DNA of 15,297 nucleotides from Stephanodiscus triporus (GCA_036939755.1 JALLAZ010000223.1:1-15297), one strand, 5' to 3'; positions 1 through 9,041 are shown, numbered from the stretch's first letter. Numbers and translations are program-made. The notes: generated by a model not told the origin, from the sequence alone.

Positions 1-36
1 CCACGACACGTCGATTCCATCACACCATCGTCGACG

Positions 37-463
37 ATGGTCATCAACCGCCGACCGGATCCGAAGCTCCCTCCCCCCGAAAGTGCGACCGCACGATCAC
101 GTGCTCCTTCACTTCGCGGAAGGCAGGCTCATATTTTCTGTGGCGATACCGCGCGGCGGGGGCACTGCCAATACTGGCAACAACGGGGGCGGGAACAACG
201 GCGGCGGCGGCGGCAAGGCCTATCTGCCGTGCAAGATCAACAAGCGGACGTATAGGACGGACGTGCTGATTGGCATGTCGTACGGCACGGTGCTGGAGGT
301 GAACAGGGACGTGCTGGTGCCGCTGTTGGGGGAGAAGGACGACGATCTGATACCCGACTTTGACGGAGGCGGTGGGGGGGGGCAGCAATGCGACGAATGC
401 GACAGGGATGACGGGGATGGCCTCTCCCACAGAACAATGGCGGAAATCCATCGGGATCAATGA
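37..463 (+). pseudogene. TRM6: TRM6 (tRNA m1A58 methyltransferase non-catalytic subunit), N-terminal fragment with lesions
   Basis: TRM6 (Gcd10) pairs with catalytic TRM61 in the nucleus to methylate adenine 58 of tRNA. From 83 the frame reads a small beta-rich segment (HDHVLLHFAEGRLIF), a Gly/Asn-rich insert, then LIGMSYGTVLEV, which fits the family's IGxxYGTxxEV signature. It continues to GDGLSHRTMAEIHRD, like the family's LT-x-EEI-x-x-M stretch, and stops at TGA 461-463. That is only about a quarter of a normal TRM6 (usually over 400 residues). This frame has no ATG. The ATG at 37 lies in another frame, and removing one C from the C-run at 73-78 would join it smoothly (MVINRRPDPK... into ...KVRPHDHV). 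Either this is a decayed or truncated copy, or the assembly has errors here. The frame is open to the left edge, so an upstream exon is also possible. The family call is fairly secure; pseudogene status is an inference. Confidence 0.6.
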
Positions 464-472
464 TCCTGTTGG

Positions 473-584
473 GTAAAGGGGCTCCTACCTTGCTCATGGT
501 TCCCCCATGTCTTGGGGATGAGGCTGATGTCTCTTTTCCGGAATCAGACAAGTACTTTTTTCTCCTCACACCTCCCTCCAAAAG
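473..584 (+). other. Candidate 112-base intron at the TRM6/NASP junction
   Basis: A donor-like GGTAAAG (GT at 473) and an acceptor preceded by a pyrimidine-rich tract (ending AAAAG at 584) bracket this stretch. The acceptor is the likely 5' boundary of the NASP exon. The donor is in phase with the TRM6 frame, so splicing would fuse TRM6 to NASP were it not for the TGA at 461-463. The intron that belongs to the NASP acceptor may instead have its true donor elsewhere, outside this assembly path. Confidence 0.35.
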
Positions 585-1301
585 TCACCATGCGATGTCG
601 GAGACGACGACGGAGATTTGGACCTTGCCTTGGAAATGATGGACGCCAGTTGGTCGATAATTCTCTCTCACGCCGACGACGAGGAGGCCACGGCGAGGGC
701 GAACGCCCAACGCTCCGATGACGAGGAGCGACGACGGTCGTGGGCCGTGGATCAATTGCCGAGGGTTCTGAGGTGCATAGGCGACCTACACTCCTTCCGG
801 GGGGAGCACGGGAACGCCGTCGACGCCTACATCCGATCGATGCAATACCGCGTGGATGCGCGGGAAGGGTGGGAGGAGGAGGATCAGAAACGAGGACGAG
901 GGATCGATGGCGAGGACGGCAACCGCGACGACGCCGCGGAGGAGACTGAATCGCCGACGTTGGACGGGCTGCGGCGTCGACGACTGCTCGTGGAGGCGTA
1001 CGCGCTCGTGGCGGAGGCGTTGCTGGCGTGTCCCGACGGGGAGGACGTCGTCGCTCGTTACCCCGTCGACGAATCCGACGGCACGGGGGATGACCGCGCC
1101 GTGGTGCTGGCCAAGGCCGAGGATCGGCTCGACTTCGCGAGGGGTCATTACGATTTGGCACGGGAGGGATTGGAGGACGTACTCTGTCGGTACGCTAGGA
1201 TGGCCGCGGCGAAGATGGACCTGGGGAACGAGAAGCAGGATATTGGCTATCTGGTCATGACTATGGTGGGAGTTGGCAATATGATCAGCGAACAGGACTG
1301 A
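585..1301 (+). CDS. NASP: NASP/SHNi-TPR histone chaperone, C-terminal part
   Basis: This is the C-terminal half of a NASP/Sim3/Hif1-type chaperone, which binds histone H3-H4 and carries them to the nucleus. The acidic stretch GDDDGD is followed by LDLALEMMDASWSII, matching the family's LQLAWDMLDxAKxIF helix. Next come a TPR-like repeat (LRCIGDLHSFRGEHGNAVDAYIRSM) and RRRRLLVEAYALVAEALL, matching the H-DRLLAETHYQLGLAY helix of the SHNi-TPR domain. The final 60 residues form a helical tail ending ISEQD. The open frame is bounded by a stop at 525-527 and has no good start; a pyrimidine-rich acceptor at 584 gives the preferred exon start, for 238 residues. The first TPR and the start codon are absent, and the DNA where they should lie carries TRM6. 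The stretch is GC-rich and intronless. Family call moderately sure; completeness poor. Confidence 0.6.
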   Translation, partial: SPCDVGDDDGDLDLALEMMDASWSIILSHADDEEATARANAQRSDDEERRRSWAVDQLPRVLRCIGDLHSFRGEHGNAVDAYIRSMQYRVDAREGWEEEDQKRGRGIDGEDGNRDDAAEETESPTLDGLRRRRLLVEAYALVAEALLACPDGEDVVARYPVDESDGTGDDRAVVLAKAEDRLDFARGHYDLAREGLEDVLCRYARMAAAKMDLGNEKQDIGYLVMTMVGVGNMISEQD

Positions 1302-1656
1302 TTAAGATTTTTTGGGCGGGTCGTGATTATTCATCCTCTTATTAAGGATAAGTAGGTATGGACGAGAGTTACTTAGCAGTGGAGAGCAGAGGTTGGGTCG
1401 TCTCTTCGCGCCAGCTCGTCATATTATGAGACACATATGTGCGTAAGGCAGCACCACCATTCGTCATTGACTAGATCACACCAGTTTCTGGTGTTTGGAG
1501 AAGAAATCCCTATACAATGAAGTCAAGGATTTGATGAGAGGTTAAGCTAATTTATCTACACACAGAGAGAGAGAGAACTGAATGTAATATGATCAGTCGG
1601 AGCCGAAAATGCTGTTGTACTCCTACTTATTCACCGAGTGGTCCTTTCACCCGCAG
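1302..1656. other. Convergent intergenic region, no gene seen
   Basis: About 355 AT-rich bases separate the tails of the forward NASP fragment and the reverse NPHP4 gene. I see a short GA microsatellite near 1564-1576 and no convincing reading frame, tRNA or repeat. It probably holds the two 3' UTRs. Confidence 0.5.
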
Positions 1657-4600
1657 TCATAATCGGGAATCCGAAAAATCGAAAACTCCTTTCCAACCGC
1701 ATTTATTAGGCATCGAGGGCGCTGGCTGAACGTCGACGATGAATTCCCATGCCTCACACAGCGTGACGAATTCGTCCTGACTGAATATAGCATAGAAACG
1801 CTCCGAAAAAGGTTGTGACTTTACTGGGCAACAGAACTCTATGTGGACATCATTCTTCTTCGGTTTCGAATCGACATCGTTGGCATTCGGTCCTGTCGAT
1901 TTTTCATTTGTGGTGATCCCCCCCATCGAGGTTTTATCGACGATTCTGATTGATGCCTCTTCAGGATTGATCGTCTTCCGCACATTTTCGTTTTCGATGC
2001 CAGTGATGGTGAATCTACGATCAACTCGCAATCTCGGTTGAACCTGGATCTTGAATTTCTCAACAACTTGTCGCGTTCGGGCGGAAACCAGAGAAACCGT
2101 GATGGCGACAGGCACTGTATCCATACAGTCAAATTCGAGTTCGAATTCGCCAGAAACTTCATATATCGCCGCTTCCATTCGCGATAATCGTTGGGTCTTG
2201 GGTATTATTCGTACTCCAGGATGGCTGACTTCAACGAATGTCTCTGCCTTGGGCAGTTGCCTGGAGAATGAATATATACCAATGACTTTCTGGCCCAACC
2301 ACGGGTGTATGAAGAATGTCTTTTCTTCAGGTTGCAAAACGTGGAGTGATATTAGGGCTTGTTTTTCGCCTTCTCGAGCCCACTGAATCGCCTTCAGCAC
2401 TCGGGATTCTACCACTTCCTGTCCGTGCTCGATGTCGATATTGTGAAAGAAAGAATGCATCATATTCCCTCCCTCTAGGAGCATCCCTTGGGACACCCCC
2501 TGAGGTACCGACCTGTGGCTGACAACATCATCGCGTTCCCTTCTTTTCCCATCGTATTGACATAGATCTGAAACTGCACTTCTTCCTGCTGAATGGCTAG
2601 TCTCGAGTAAGCTTCGAGCGATAACTCGCTTTGGTCCCGGACGTTGTGTGGGGGTTGTCGTTCCGGTTTCACTTCCAACACAATATATTGATAGAATGAT
2701 ACTTCCCACTACTCGACCGATGGTTGGTTTCTTGAGATGATATGTATCCTTGACAGGTTCAGGTGCGATTATATCGACAGAAAGATTCTCCAGGACTTTG
2801 CTATCCCTGCCCTGTCGAAGGAATAAGTGCATGGGCAACGAAAGTGTCCCGATATACTTTGCCGAGGAGTCATAAACCTCAATGTATAGGTCGCGCTCCA
2901 TAAGATACAGAGCTAACTCTTCCGCAGTGTCGGCAGTGGAGTAGTTGTAAACAAAGGAGAAACTCGCTGGATGTGTAAATTTTGCTATGCCTTCATTCAC
3001 CGCTTTCAAGTTATGGCTAGTGAATACTTCGTCGTAATCGTGAAATTTCATTAGGAATGAGAGAGACTTCGGCATTTTGGATGCTGATTCCGGACATGAC
3101 AATGAAGGAGCGAACGTGCGAAAGTTAACGTTGACGGAAGTAGATTTATTTTGATCGGCCACTTCGACGGGAAGCGACTTAACTTCAGTTCCTGGTCCAG
3201 GATCAATGTCGTTGTTGCTCGTTTCTCCAGTTATATCTACTGTTGGGAATGCATTGTTTGTACCATCTGAAAACGATCTCTCTTCATCACTGCCATGGTC
3301 CTTTGATGTGTTTTCCCAATTCGTGTCATTATCTTTAAGAACAAGACATCCTGTTGTCGTCGACTTACTCAAGCCAGAGTCATGAGGTTTGGATGTGAAC
3401 AGCACAAATTTCACCAACGATTGTGGGGAATCTGGACCTTGTTGGTTAGAAAAAATGGGGTCGTTGCACAATATTTGGCATCGTGCATCGTTCTCAAGAT
3501 TCAGCATTACTGCGCTTCTTTCCTTCAAAGCAGGAAAGAATAGTGCCATGCCAACAACAACAGTAGACTGATGCGATAATGTCTTTGTCGGAGATTGCAA
3601 GCTTTTGGTGGTTTGGACACAAAAGTACTCGACCTTGCAAAGAAGCGCACATGCGGGATGATCAACATAGCTGTAGATTTCGACGTCTTCTTTGGCATAC
3701 AGTCTGTCAAGATTATCATCATCACCAATGCTGCATAACTCGACTTCATGCCATTGATCACAAAGAATGGTGTTTCCGTTGTGCGCTCCAATAGTCAACT
3801 TCGGTTGCATTATTAAAGATGTGGTTTTCTTGTCGACCGTAGCTTTTTTCCACCCAAAGATGGTGCTCATTGTATTTTTTTCTTTCGGTAATGAATGTGT
3901 TATCCACGATTCCAAAGCTCTCTCGAATTGGCTCCTCCTTGGCAGAGTCACGCAAATATCGCTCGCTTTGAGGATGTGAGATTTCTCCAATATGCTTGTA
4001 TCACCCAGCGGAGGAGAAATTTCCCAATCCAAGATGTTTCCATGAGTGGCGGCCCCGATGCAAGTTTCAATAATACTCCCTCTCTCGTCAAAGTAATCTA
4101 TAGTGGTACCTCGTAGACCAGCGATTGATGTATGAGCACCAACGATTTGATTTTCTTTGATGCATTGTGGGAGCGCTCTACTCAGTAAACCCTCCAGACG
4201 CCAAATTGTGAATGACACTACCGATGCTGATGTCGCCTTGTTTTGTTTTGCTAACTGTTCTAGTATTGAAGCTCGGCTGCCCTTGAGCTCGAGGAGGCGT
4301 CTGGGGGATCCGTCAAACAGGCAAATCCTTCCGTTTGACTTGCTTTCGCCCAGGAACGGATTGACAATAGCCCATCCGCACCCCAACCTCCCAGAAATAC
4401 TACCAGTCAAAGGACTCAATATGTTCATAATGAGTTCTATCACTATGAAACAATAAGGATCGTGTACTCTTGTGAAGAAGTAGGTCAGCTCATTAAAGTT
4501 CTCCAAAATTATCTTCGTTGAGGACTTGATAGTGCAGGTGTGCTCATGGCCCACCCACGTCGAGCCATAGAATCGTTTAGATTTGGAATGATAGAAAGTC

Positions 4601-4912
4601 ATGGACATCGAGCAGGTCACGTTCATCAATTGCATTCCATCAAGCTCAGCCGTCTGAAGCCTCTTTTTTAAGATTGGCGGCATCGGCCAGGGGTTGATGC
4701 TGGATAAAAGGAAGGCATACGCGGTGGCGTCCACCTCAACGTTCGGTGCTAGCTCCTGCTGCATAGGTAACCACGATAGAATTTACAGAGGTGAGTTCAC
4801 AATCAAGTGCCTGGATCATTCAATTATAACTTACGTCTATCAAGTCATTAAGTGAAGTCGTTATAGATTGTTCATTCAACCATTGAACGATGGATTTGCT
4901 ATCATCGAGCAT
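1657..4912 (-). CDS. NPHP4: Nephrocystin-4 (NPHP4)-like ciliary transition-zone protein
   Basis: NPHP4 works with NPHP1 and RPGRIP1L at the base of cilia and flagella. Two exons are inferred: 4912-4835 (26 codons, start GAGATG with an in-frame TGA just upstream) and 4758-1657, giving about 1059 residues. Diagnostic matches to animal NPHP4 are FYHSKSKRFYGSTW (like the FFDVTYRHFFGRTW region), LGCGWAIVNPF followed by LFDGSPRRLL at about 173-182 (like RLYHGTPRALL), and YIEVYDSSAKYIGTLSLPM ending in HLFLRQGR at about 651-677 (like IDVWDGDS...LLRQGR). Last, ERFYAIFSQDEFVTLCEAWEFIVDVQ resembles a segment well before the human C-terminus. The protein ends soon after, so the last roughly 200 residues of the human protein (about 1426 aa) are missing, unless a further exon escaped me. 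A Ser/Asp-rich low-complexity linker spans about 480-560. The gene is more AT-rich than the neighbouring housekeeping genes. Confidence 0.8.
4759..4834 (-). other. Intron 1 of the NPHP4-like gene (76 bases)
   Basis: Read on the reverse strand the donor is GAC|GTAAGT and the acceptor TATGCAG|CAG. The join is phase 0 and links LNDLID to QELAPNVE without a stop. The ATG at 4764 that would otherwise be chosen as the start overlaps this acceptor and has a stop codon shortly upstream. The alternative acceptor three bases further (4756) would drop one Gln. Confidence 0.7.
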
Positions 4913-5782
4913 CTCCAGGAATCACAGGTCACTACATTAGGGTGAGGTGCTCGTCGCCGGGATTTTTGGATCGCAGGACGCCTTTTCCCCGTTTAAATTT
5001 TTGAGTTTTGCTAAATACTTTTTCACTTTGCTTGGTGGGGAGTCCGACCACAAAAACATCTCGTGGCACGAGACGAGCAAGGCGGGACGGGGGAGCCGTT
5101 ACAGCTCACAAGAGCCCACCCGGAGCATCGATGCACCTGCTTATCACGGAGAGTAGTGTACAATGTTCAAATGAATGTGATGGGCTATCCTGCCGGTACT
5201 TAGCTTTTACTGCATTGGCTGATCTCTTTAGGCTAAGCATTAAGCCACACCCTCTCTCCGCTCTCCGTTTGAGAATGGCAAAATTGCACAATATCTTAGA
5301 TGTATATTCTCTATCCTGCTCTCTAAACCGATAGTTTTGTGAGTTCTGCAACGTTGGAGGCGATGTTGTCTTAGATAGTTTTACTTGACAACACCTCAAA
5401 GGAAAACTCGTACTTTCGATTGCCAACCACTGGAATCTTTCGTCAGGGCCTACCCATCCCAGTGGAGTCTACGGCACTGATGTAAAAGTGAGCTTTATCT
5501 CTCTAAAATAAAATAAAACTTCTGAACATAGAGTCATTAACGGGCATCACTATGGAGGATTGTTTTTGTCATATTGCAGATCTGGCCTTGGTTACGGTTT
5601 TAATGACATTTGACGCCAGGTGTGGTAGATAAAGTGTGGCCTTTGATCAATTGAGTTAGGCTGGTGAGCTTGCTCATTCGTTAGGGTTCTTGTATGTTGC
5701 ATAATGTTCTTTTCTTGGAGCTTCTGAAACATACTTTCTCGTGACTCTTTGTACAGATGATGGTGAAGGGGAGGGGTGCAAA
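4913..5782. other. Intergenic region between the protease 3' end and the NPHP4 start, no gene seen
   Basis: These 870 bases should contain the protease 3' UTR and the NPHP4 promoter, both read on the reverse strand. Open frames are short (about 110 codons at most), in several frames, and none resembles a family I know. There is a perfect inverted repeat TCTCGTG-g-CACGAGA at 5059-5073, a possible E-box-type binding site, and an A/T tract AAATAAAATAAAA at 5505-5518. I found no tRNA-like fold or transposon ends. Confidence 0.5.
5059..5073. promoter_or_regulatory. Perfect 7-base inverted repeat upstream of NPHP4
   Basis: TCTCGTG and CACGAGA flank a single G, about 150 bases upstream of the NPHP4 start codon. 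The half-site CACGAG is E-box-like. A regulatory role is an inference from position and symmetry only. Confidence 0.25.
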
Positions 5783-8729
5783 CTAAAAAGGGCATGATAT
5801 GTAAATCTCATATACTTTTCTGTATGTTAAACCTCCATTCCACCATCGAGGTGAACATAATCCACTAAATGGGTAAGTATTGGCCGAGCCTGGACGGATG
5901 ACAAGATAATTATCCTCAACGACAACTGCGTCTGCACTGTCATTTGAATAAGTAGCGCCGTACTTAACGAGTTCATTTGTGACTGCGACATAGAAAGCCC
6001 GACTTGAGCGGGCGCCGATGTTCACCGATTGAGTGAAAGGGATTGTTTTCAAACCGGTATTGCTGTAGCTAAAAGTATCATCTGCTTATGCAACAATTAG
6101 AGTCCAAAGTAGGCAGTTGCATTCTTACCTCCTACCTTGGTCTCACCCACGGATGAAAATTCAGAACCAATGCAACTTTCACTTTTTGACCATACCTGTG
6201 CTGATGTTCTACTGAGGACGGAAATCGTCATTGCCGTGATGATAATATTGGCATTTTTAGACTTGAATCAAACATATTGCCATGTTGGCTGAGCCATTTT
6301 CGCTTAGAAGAGCACATACTGTAACTTCTTCGCACAATGGTGTCCGAAGATCGACAGAGGAACTTGCTGTTGTAGAGAGCCCTGTCGGCTTTGACCTTGT
6401 CGGCTTTGAGCTTGTCGGCATTGAGCTTGTCGGCTTTCAGCTTGTCGGCTTTGAGCTTGTCGGCTTTGAGCTTGTCGGCTTTGAGCTTGTCGGCTTTGAG
6501 CTTGTTGGCTCACTAGTAGGCTAGTTGACACAAGGAAGTGTAAAACAATGCATTTAGTTGTGCTAGGAAGGAAAACAATAACTATGAGTGGAAAATATTC
6601 ACCTTTGCAGTGGTGTGGTGATTGGTGGGAGAGCGAGTTGGATGCTCGGTTGGAGATGCTGAGGGTAAAGCCGTTGGAGTTACAGTTGTTGGGCTAACCG
6701 TTGGGTTGACTGTAGGTTCGGCTGTTGGCTGCTCGATTGGAGATGCAGAGGGTAACGCCGTTGCAGTTGGGCTGACCGTTGGGTTGACTGTAGGCTCGGA
6801 CTTAATTACTTTGACATTTGCCTGCCAGCTACCATCGCCCGGTTCGTCGATGCTGTCCAATATAATGACAACGTCCATTCCGTTAACCCCGCCAAAGTTT
6901 TTTATCATGTACTGCTCCGACACTTGGAGTGTAGCCTTCAGCCAACTCTGAGAATATGACTCGCCATGGCTTCCAGACAACACGATTGTTAGCTGGTCAT
7001 CCGCTTCTTTGTTATCAGAATTTATTTCCGCGGCTCGATTGAAGCCTATAAAGTAATCGTTTGCAGCACCAGTCTCGAGCTTGAGAACCACAGGAAACCT
7101 GGTATTTTTTTGGTAATCAGCTATTCCAACAATGGTCACAATCGTTTCCCAGCCGGATGTTTCAGAATGCGGAGTCAGCATCATCTTGCGATCATTATAC
7201 CAACCAATTTGCCAGTTTTTGGCTGGGTTATAACACATTTTCCCAGTATCATCCTGGTAGTACGGATCTCCCTGTGGAAAGTGAAACACGCGACGGGGAA
7301 AGGATATATCAGAAGCGAAATTGGCACCATGCACCTAATCAGGTCAGAGCGTGACCAAGTTAAATTCGTTTATACTTTTGCGAGAGTATGACCAGCACAA
7401 ATAAATCTGAACTAACCAAATACTGAGAGGAGACGATATGACTTTGCAGTGACACTTACCATTAAGTCTGTGTGATCAGTATATGTTCCGACTCCGTCTT
7501 TTCCACCTGAGTGGGCCTGTTAGAGGGTGTGCAAGACAGCAAGGTCGCAAACGTTTTTCAGTAATTTGATCCATGTGAACACCCATCATAAATGAAGATG
7601 TGTATCTGAGCAATAACAATACAATATAACTTACCAAACCAAAGTTATGTCCGATTTCATGCATAAGCACCCCAACATACTTGTAATTTTCCCCCTGGTA
7701 TACACTTATATATTTGTTGACGTATGCATACGCTGCATACCCGCAGTTGACGTAACATTTTTCAACAATGTACATGACGTGCTTGTATGGGCCCGGCAAC
7801 GTCATCTGCAACTTGTCTTGCACTTTGGCCGTGATCGCATTTTCGATACCAGTTCTGGTGTTGTTCTCGAGCGAAATTTCGATCTTGACGGTTATAACTC
7901 CAGGCGCATCGTACAAGCTCTGATCGATGCCATAATTGTTGTCGCCGGGCACAAAGTCAACTCTACCCATGGAACAGGCGGACATTTGACTCCTGAGATT
8001 GACGGGATCACCGTTCGTTCCGAAGATGTCGTCCGAAATTTCCATGGGGGATTCAGACCTTGCCTTATTGTTGACATCGAAGACCTTGACGACGAGGGTC
8101 GGCTTTATGCCCACGTGTGAGCCGAACGAGGTCTGTAGTTCTCGCGCGTGGTTCACGTCCCCATCGACCAACAGTTCCTCGACGTCGAGTACGGTGGGTA
8201 TCTGTATGTCGCTTACATCGATCGGCACTCCTTCCAACATATCTTCCTTCGCCACTGTCATTTCGTCCACGGCCTCTGCCACTTCTTCCGACATCGTGGC
8301 TTCCTCGATGTTTGCCAGCTTGAGCTGGGTTTGGCCAGGTACCAACCTGCCCTCCTTCCACATTTTCTTTAACGCTCGTTTTTGAGTTCGTCTCAAGTCG
8401 AGTTTGCGCGTTAGGCCGGTATACCCTCCTGGCACGTCACCGGGATTGATTGTGCATTGGTATACCTCATCCTTGCCCTCGATGGATGTACTGCCGTCGG
8501 GCGCTAGCATGACTACTTCTATGGTGCAAGTGTGAGCCTTCAGTGATTTGGGGACGTTATGGCTGCGGTCGCGCTTGAGCCCACGCAGATAGGAATCCGA
8601 CGGCGATGACAATGATTCAGTGGCGGCGCCTAGGACGACGGCGTTGGTCGTAGCGGCATAAAATGACGATAGCGCGACGCAGAGAATCCTGGAACGGGAC
8701 AGTCCGACGGTACCTGCGACACACGTCAT
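5783..8729 (-). CDS. Secreted gametolysin-like (peptidase M11) zinc metalloprotease, five exons
   Basis: Inferred exons are 8729-7635, 7516-7460, 7271-6603, 6261-6129 and 6081-5783, giving 750 residues. The start AACCATG has an in-frame stop upstream. Residues 1-30 look like a signal peptide (cleavage near TTNA), followed by a propeptide-like region of roughly 180 residues. The catalytic motif HEIGHNFGL|AHS (His357, Glu358, His361, His367) is complete only after intron 1 is removed. Downstream come GTYTDHTDLM and a conserved M11-type block, MCYNPAKNWQIGWY. A beta-rich domain follows, then a Pro/Thr linker (NPTVSPT repeats). The last 140 residues (SRAFYVAV...YPFSGLCSPRWWNGG) match a domain that I recall only from diatom proteins. 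M11 enzymes degrade cell-wall or matrix proteins. The model skips a 341-base stretch holding a coding-like minisatellite, so exon 4's 5' edge is uncertain; the 3' half may be decaying. Confidence 0.75.
6082..6128 (-). other. Putative intron 4 of the M11 protease gene (47 bases)
   Basis: Reverse-strand donor GGAG|GTAAGA, acceptor ATAAGCAG|ATGATAC, phase 1, joining ETKVG to DDTFSYSNTG. An alternative donor (GTGAGA at 6146) with the same acceptor gives a 65-base intron in the same frame and a protein six residues shorter. Confidence 0.55.
6262..6602 (-). other. Putative intron 3 of the M11 protease gene, containing a minisatellite
   Basis: Reverse-strand donor GCAAAG|GTGAAT and acceptor GATTCAAG|TCTAAA keep the frame open (phase 0), but the acceptor has a weak pyrimidine tract. 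A better-looking acceptor, TCAACTAG at 6521, would bring the 15-base repeat into frame as Ser-Ser-Lys-Pro-Thr, continuing the Pro/Thr linker. That reading then hits a TGA at 6439-6437 and later a frameshift. Confidence 0.4.
6381..6511. repeat. 15-base minisatellite, eight units plus a partial ninth
   Basis: The forward-strand unit is CTTGTCGGCTTTGAG, with point variants in units 1, 3 and 4 and in the last partial unit. On the reverse strand one frame reads SSKPT repeatedly, in keeping with the Pro/Thr linker of the protease. Unit 6426-6440 has a C-to-G change that turns TCA into TGA in that frame. The other reverse frame (QAQSR) stays open but resembles nothing known. Confidence 0.9.
6637..6801. 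repeat. Two imperfect 77-87-base direct repeats coding the Pro/Thr linker
   Basis: Copies begin at about 6637 and 6724. Each encodes a variant of ALPSASP-x-E-x-PT-x-x-PT-x-x-PTVSPT inside exon 3 of the protease. They look like a recent duplication of linker sequence. Confidence 0.7.
7272..7459 (-). other. Intron 2 of the M11 protease gene (188 bases)
   Basis: Reverse-strand donor TTAATG|GTAAGT, acceptor TTTCCACAG|GGAGAT, phase 0. Removal joins YTDHTDLM to GDPYYQDDTGKM, which reads on naturally in the M11 family. Exon 2 (7516-7460) is only 57 bases. Confidence 0.8.
7517..7634 (-). other. Intron 1 of the M11 protease gene (118 bases)
   Basis: Reverse-strand donor GGTTTG|GTAAGT, acceptor CTCTAACAG|GCCCAC, phase 0. 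Removal joins HEIGHNFGL to AHSGGK and completes the zinc site. Confidence 0.85.
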
Positions 8730-8840
8730 GGTTTTCTCCCTCGCCTGATCTCTTTAGCTTGCGGATAGGGAGTATTCGTTTCCTGCTAGTTTCAGATGAG
8801 CAGGAAATGGCCAATTGCATGAATAATGCTGTCAATGTTT

Positions 8841-8943
8841 GCAAATGTCATGTGCTTACCACGACGCATCGGACGTGTTGGGGATGGCAGTGGGCACGCT
8901 GTGATAGGGTTGTGGGGGTCTTGCCTTGGGGGTGAACGTAAAA
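8841..8943. repeat. Diverged direct duplication, copy A, in a divergent promoter region
   Basis: Shares ordered blocks with copy B at 9042-9152: GCAAATGTC, GACGCAT-y-GGACG, GGGCACGCT, a G-rich stretch, and GTGAACGTAAAA. The copies start 201 bases apart. Both lie in the 555 bases between the divergent protease and hydrolase genes, which otherwise hold no recognisable gene. Confidence 0.7.
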
Positions 8944-9041
8944 TAAATCGCGACCGTTTGGTGCATTTATGTTTTTTGCTTTTTGCGTGCAGGAAAGGTT
9001 GAAACATCAGACGGCAGGGGGCCTCTAAGGCAATACTGAAC

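Noticed and set aside
544..1161. A 205-codon reverse frame across the NASP region
   Set aside because: It is a GC-rich shadow of the NASP frame: Arg/Pro-rich with no domain, while the forward strand matches SHNi-TPR helices.
5106..5426. A 106-codon reverse frame upstream of NPHP4
   Set aside because: No domain, no supporting splice sites, and AT-rich non-coding composition.
6304..6531. The QAQSR repeat frame through the minisatellite
   Set aside because: The frame is open only because of the 15-base period; it has no link to flanking exons, unlike the SSKPT frame.
7476..7634. Uninterrupted extension of protease exon 1 past HEIGHNFGL
   Set aside because: The extension has no family resemblance, and a GTAAGT donor with a matching acceptor restores the third zinc ligand.
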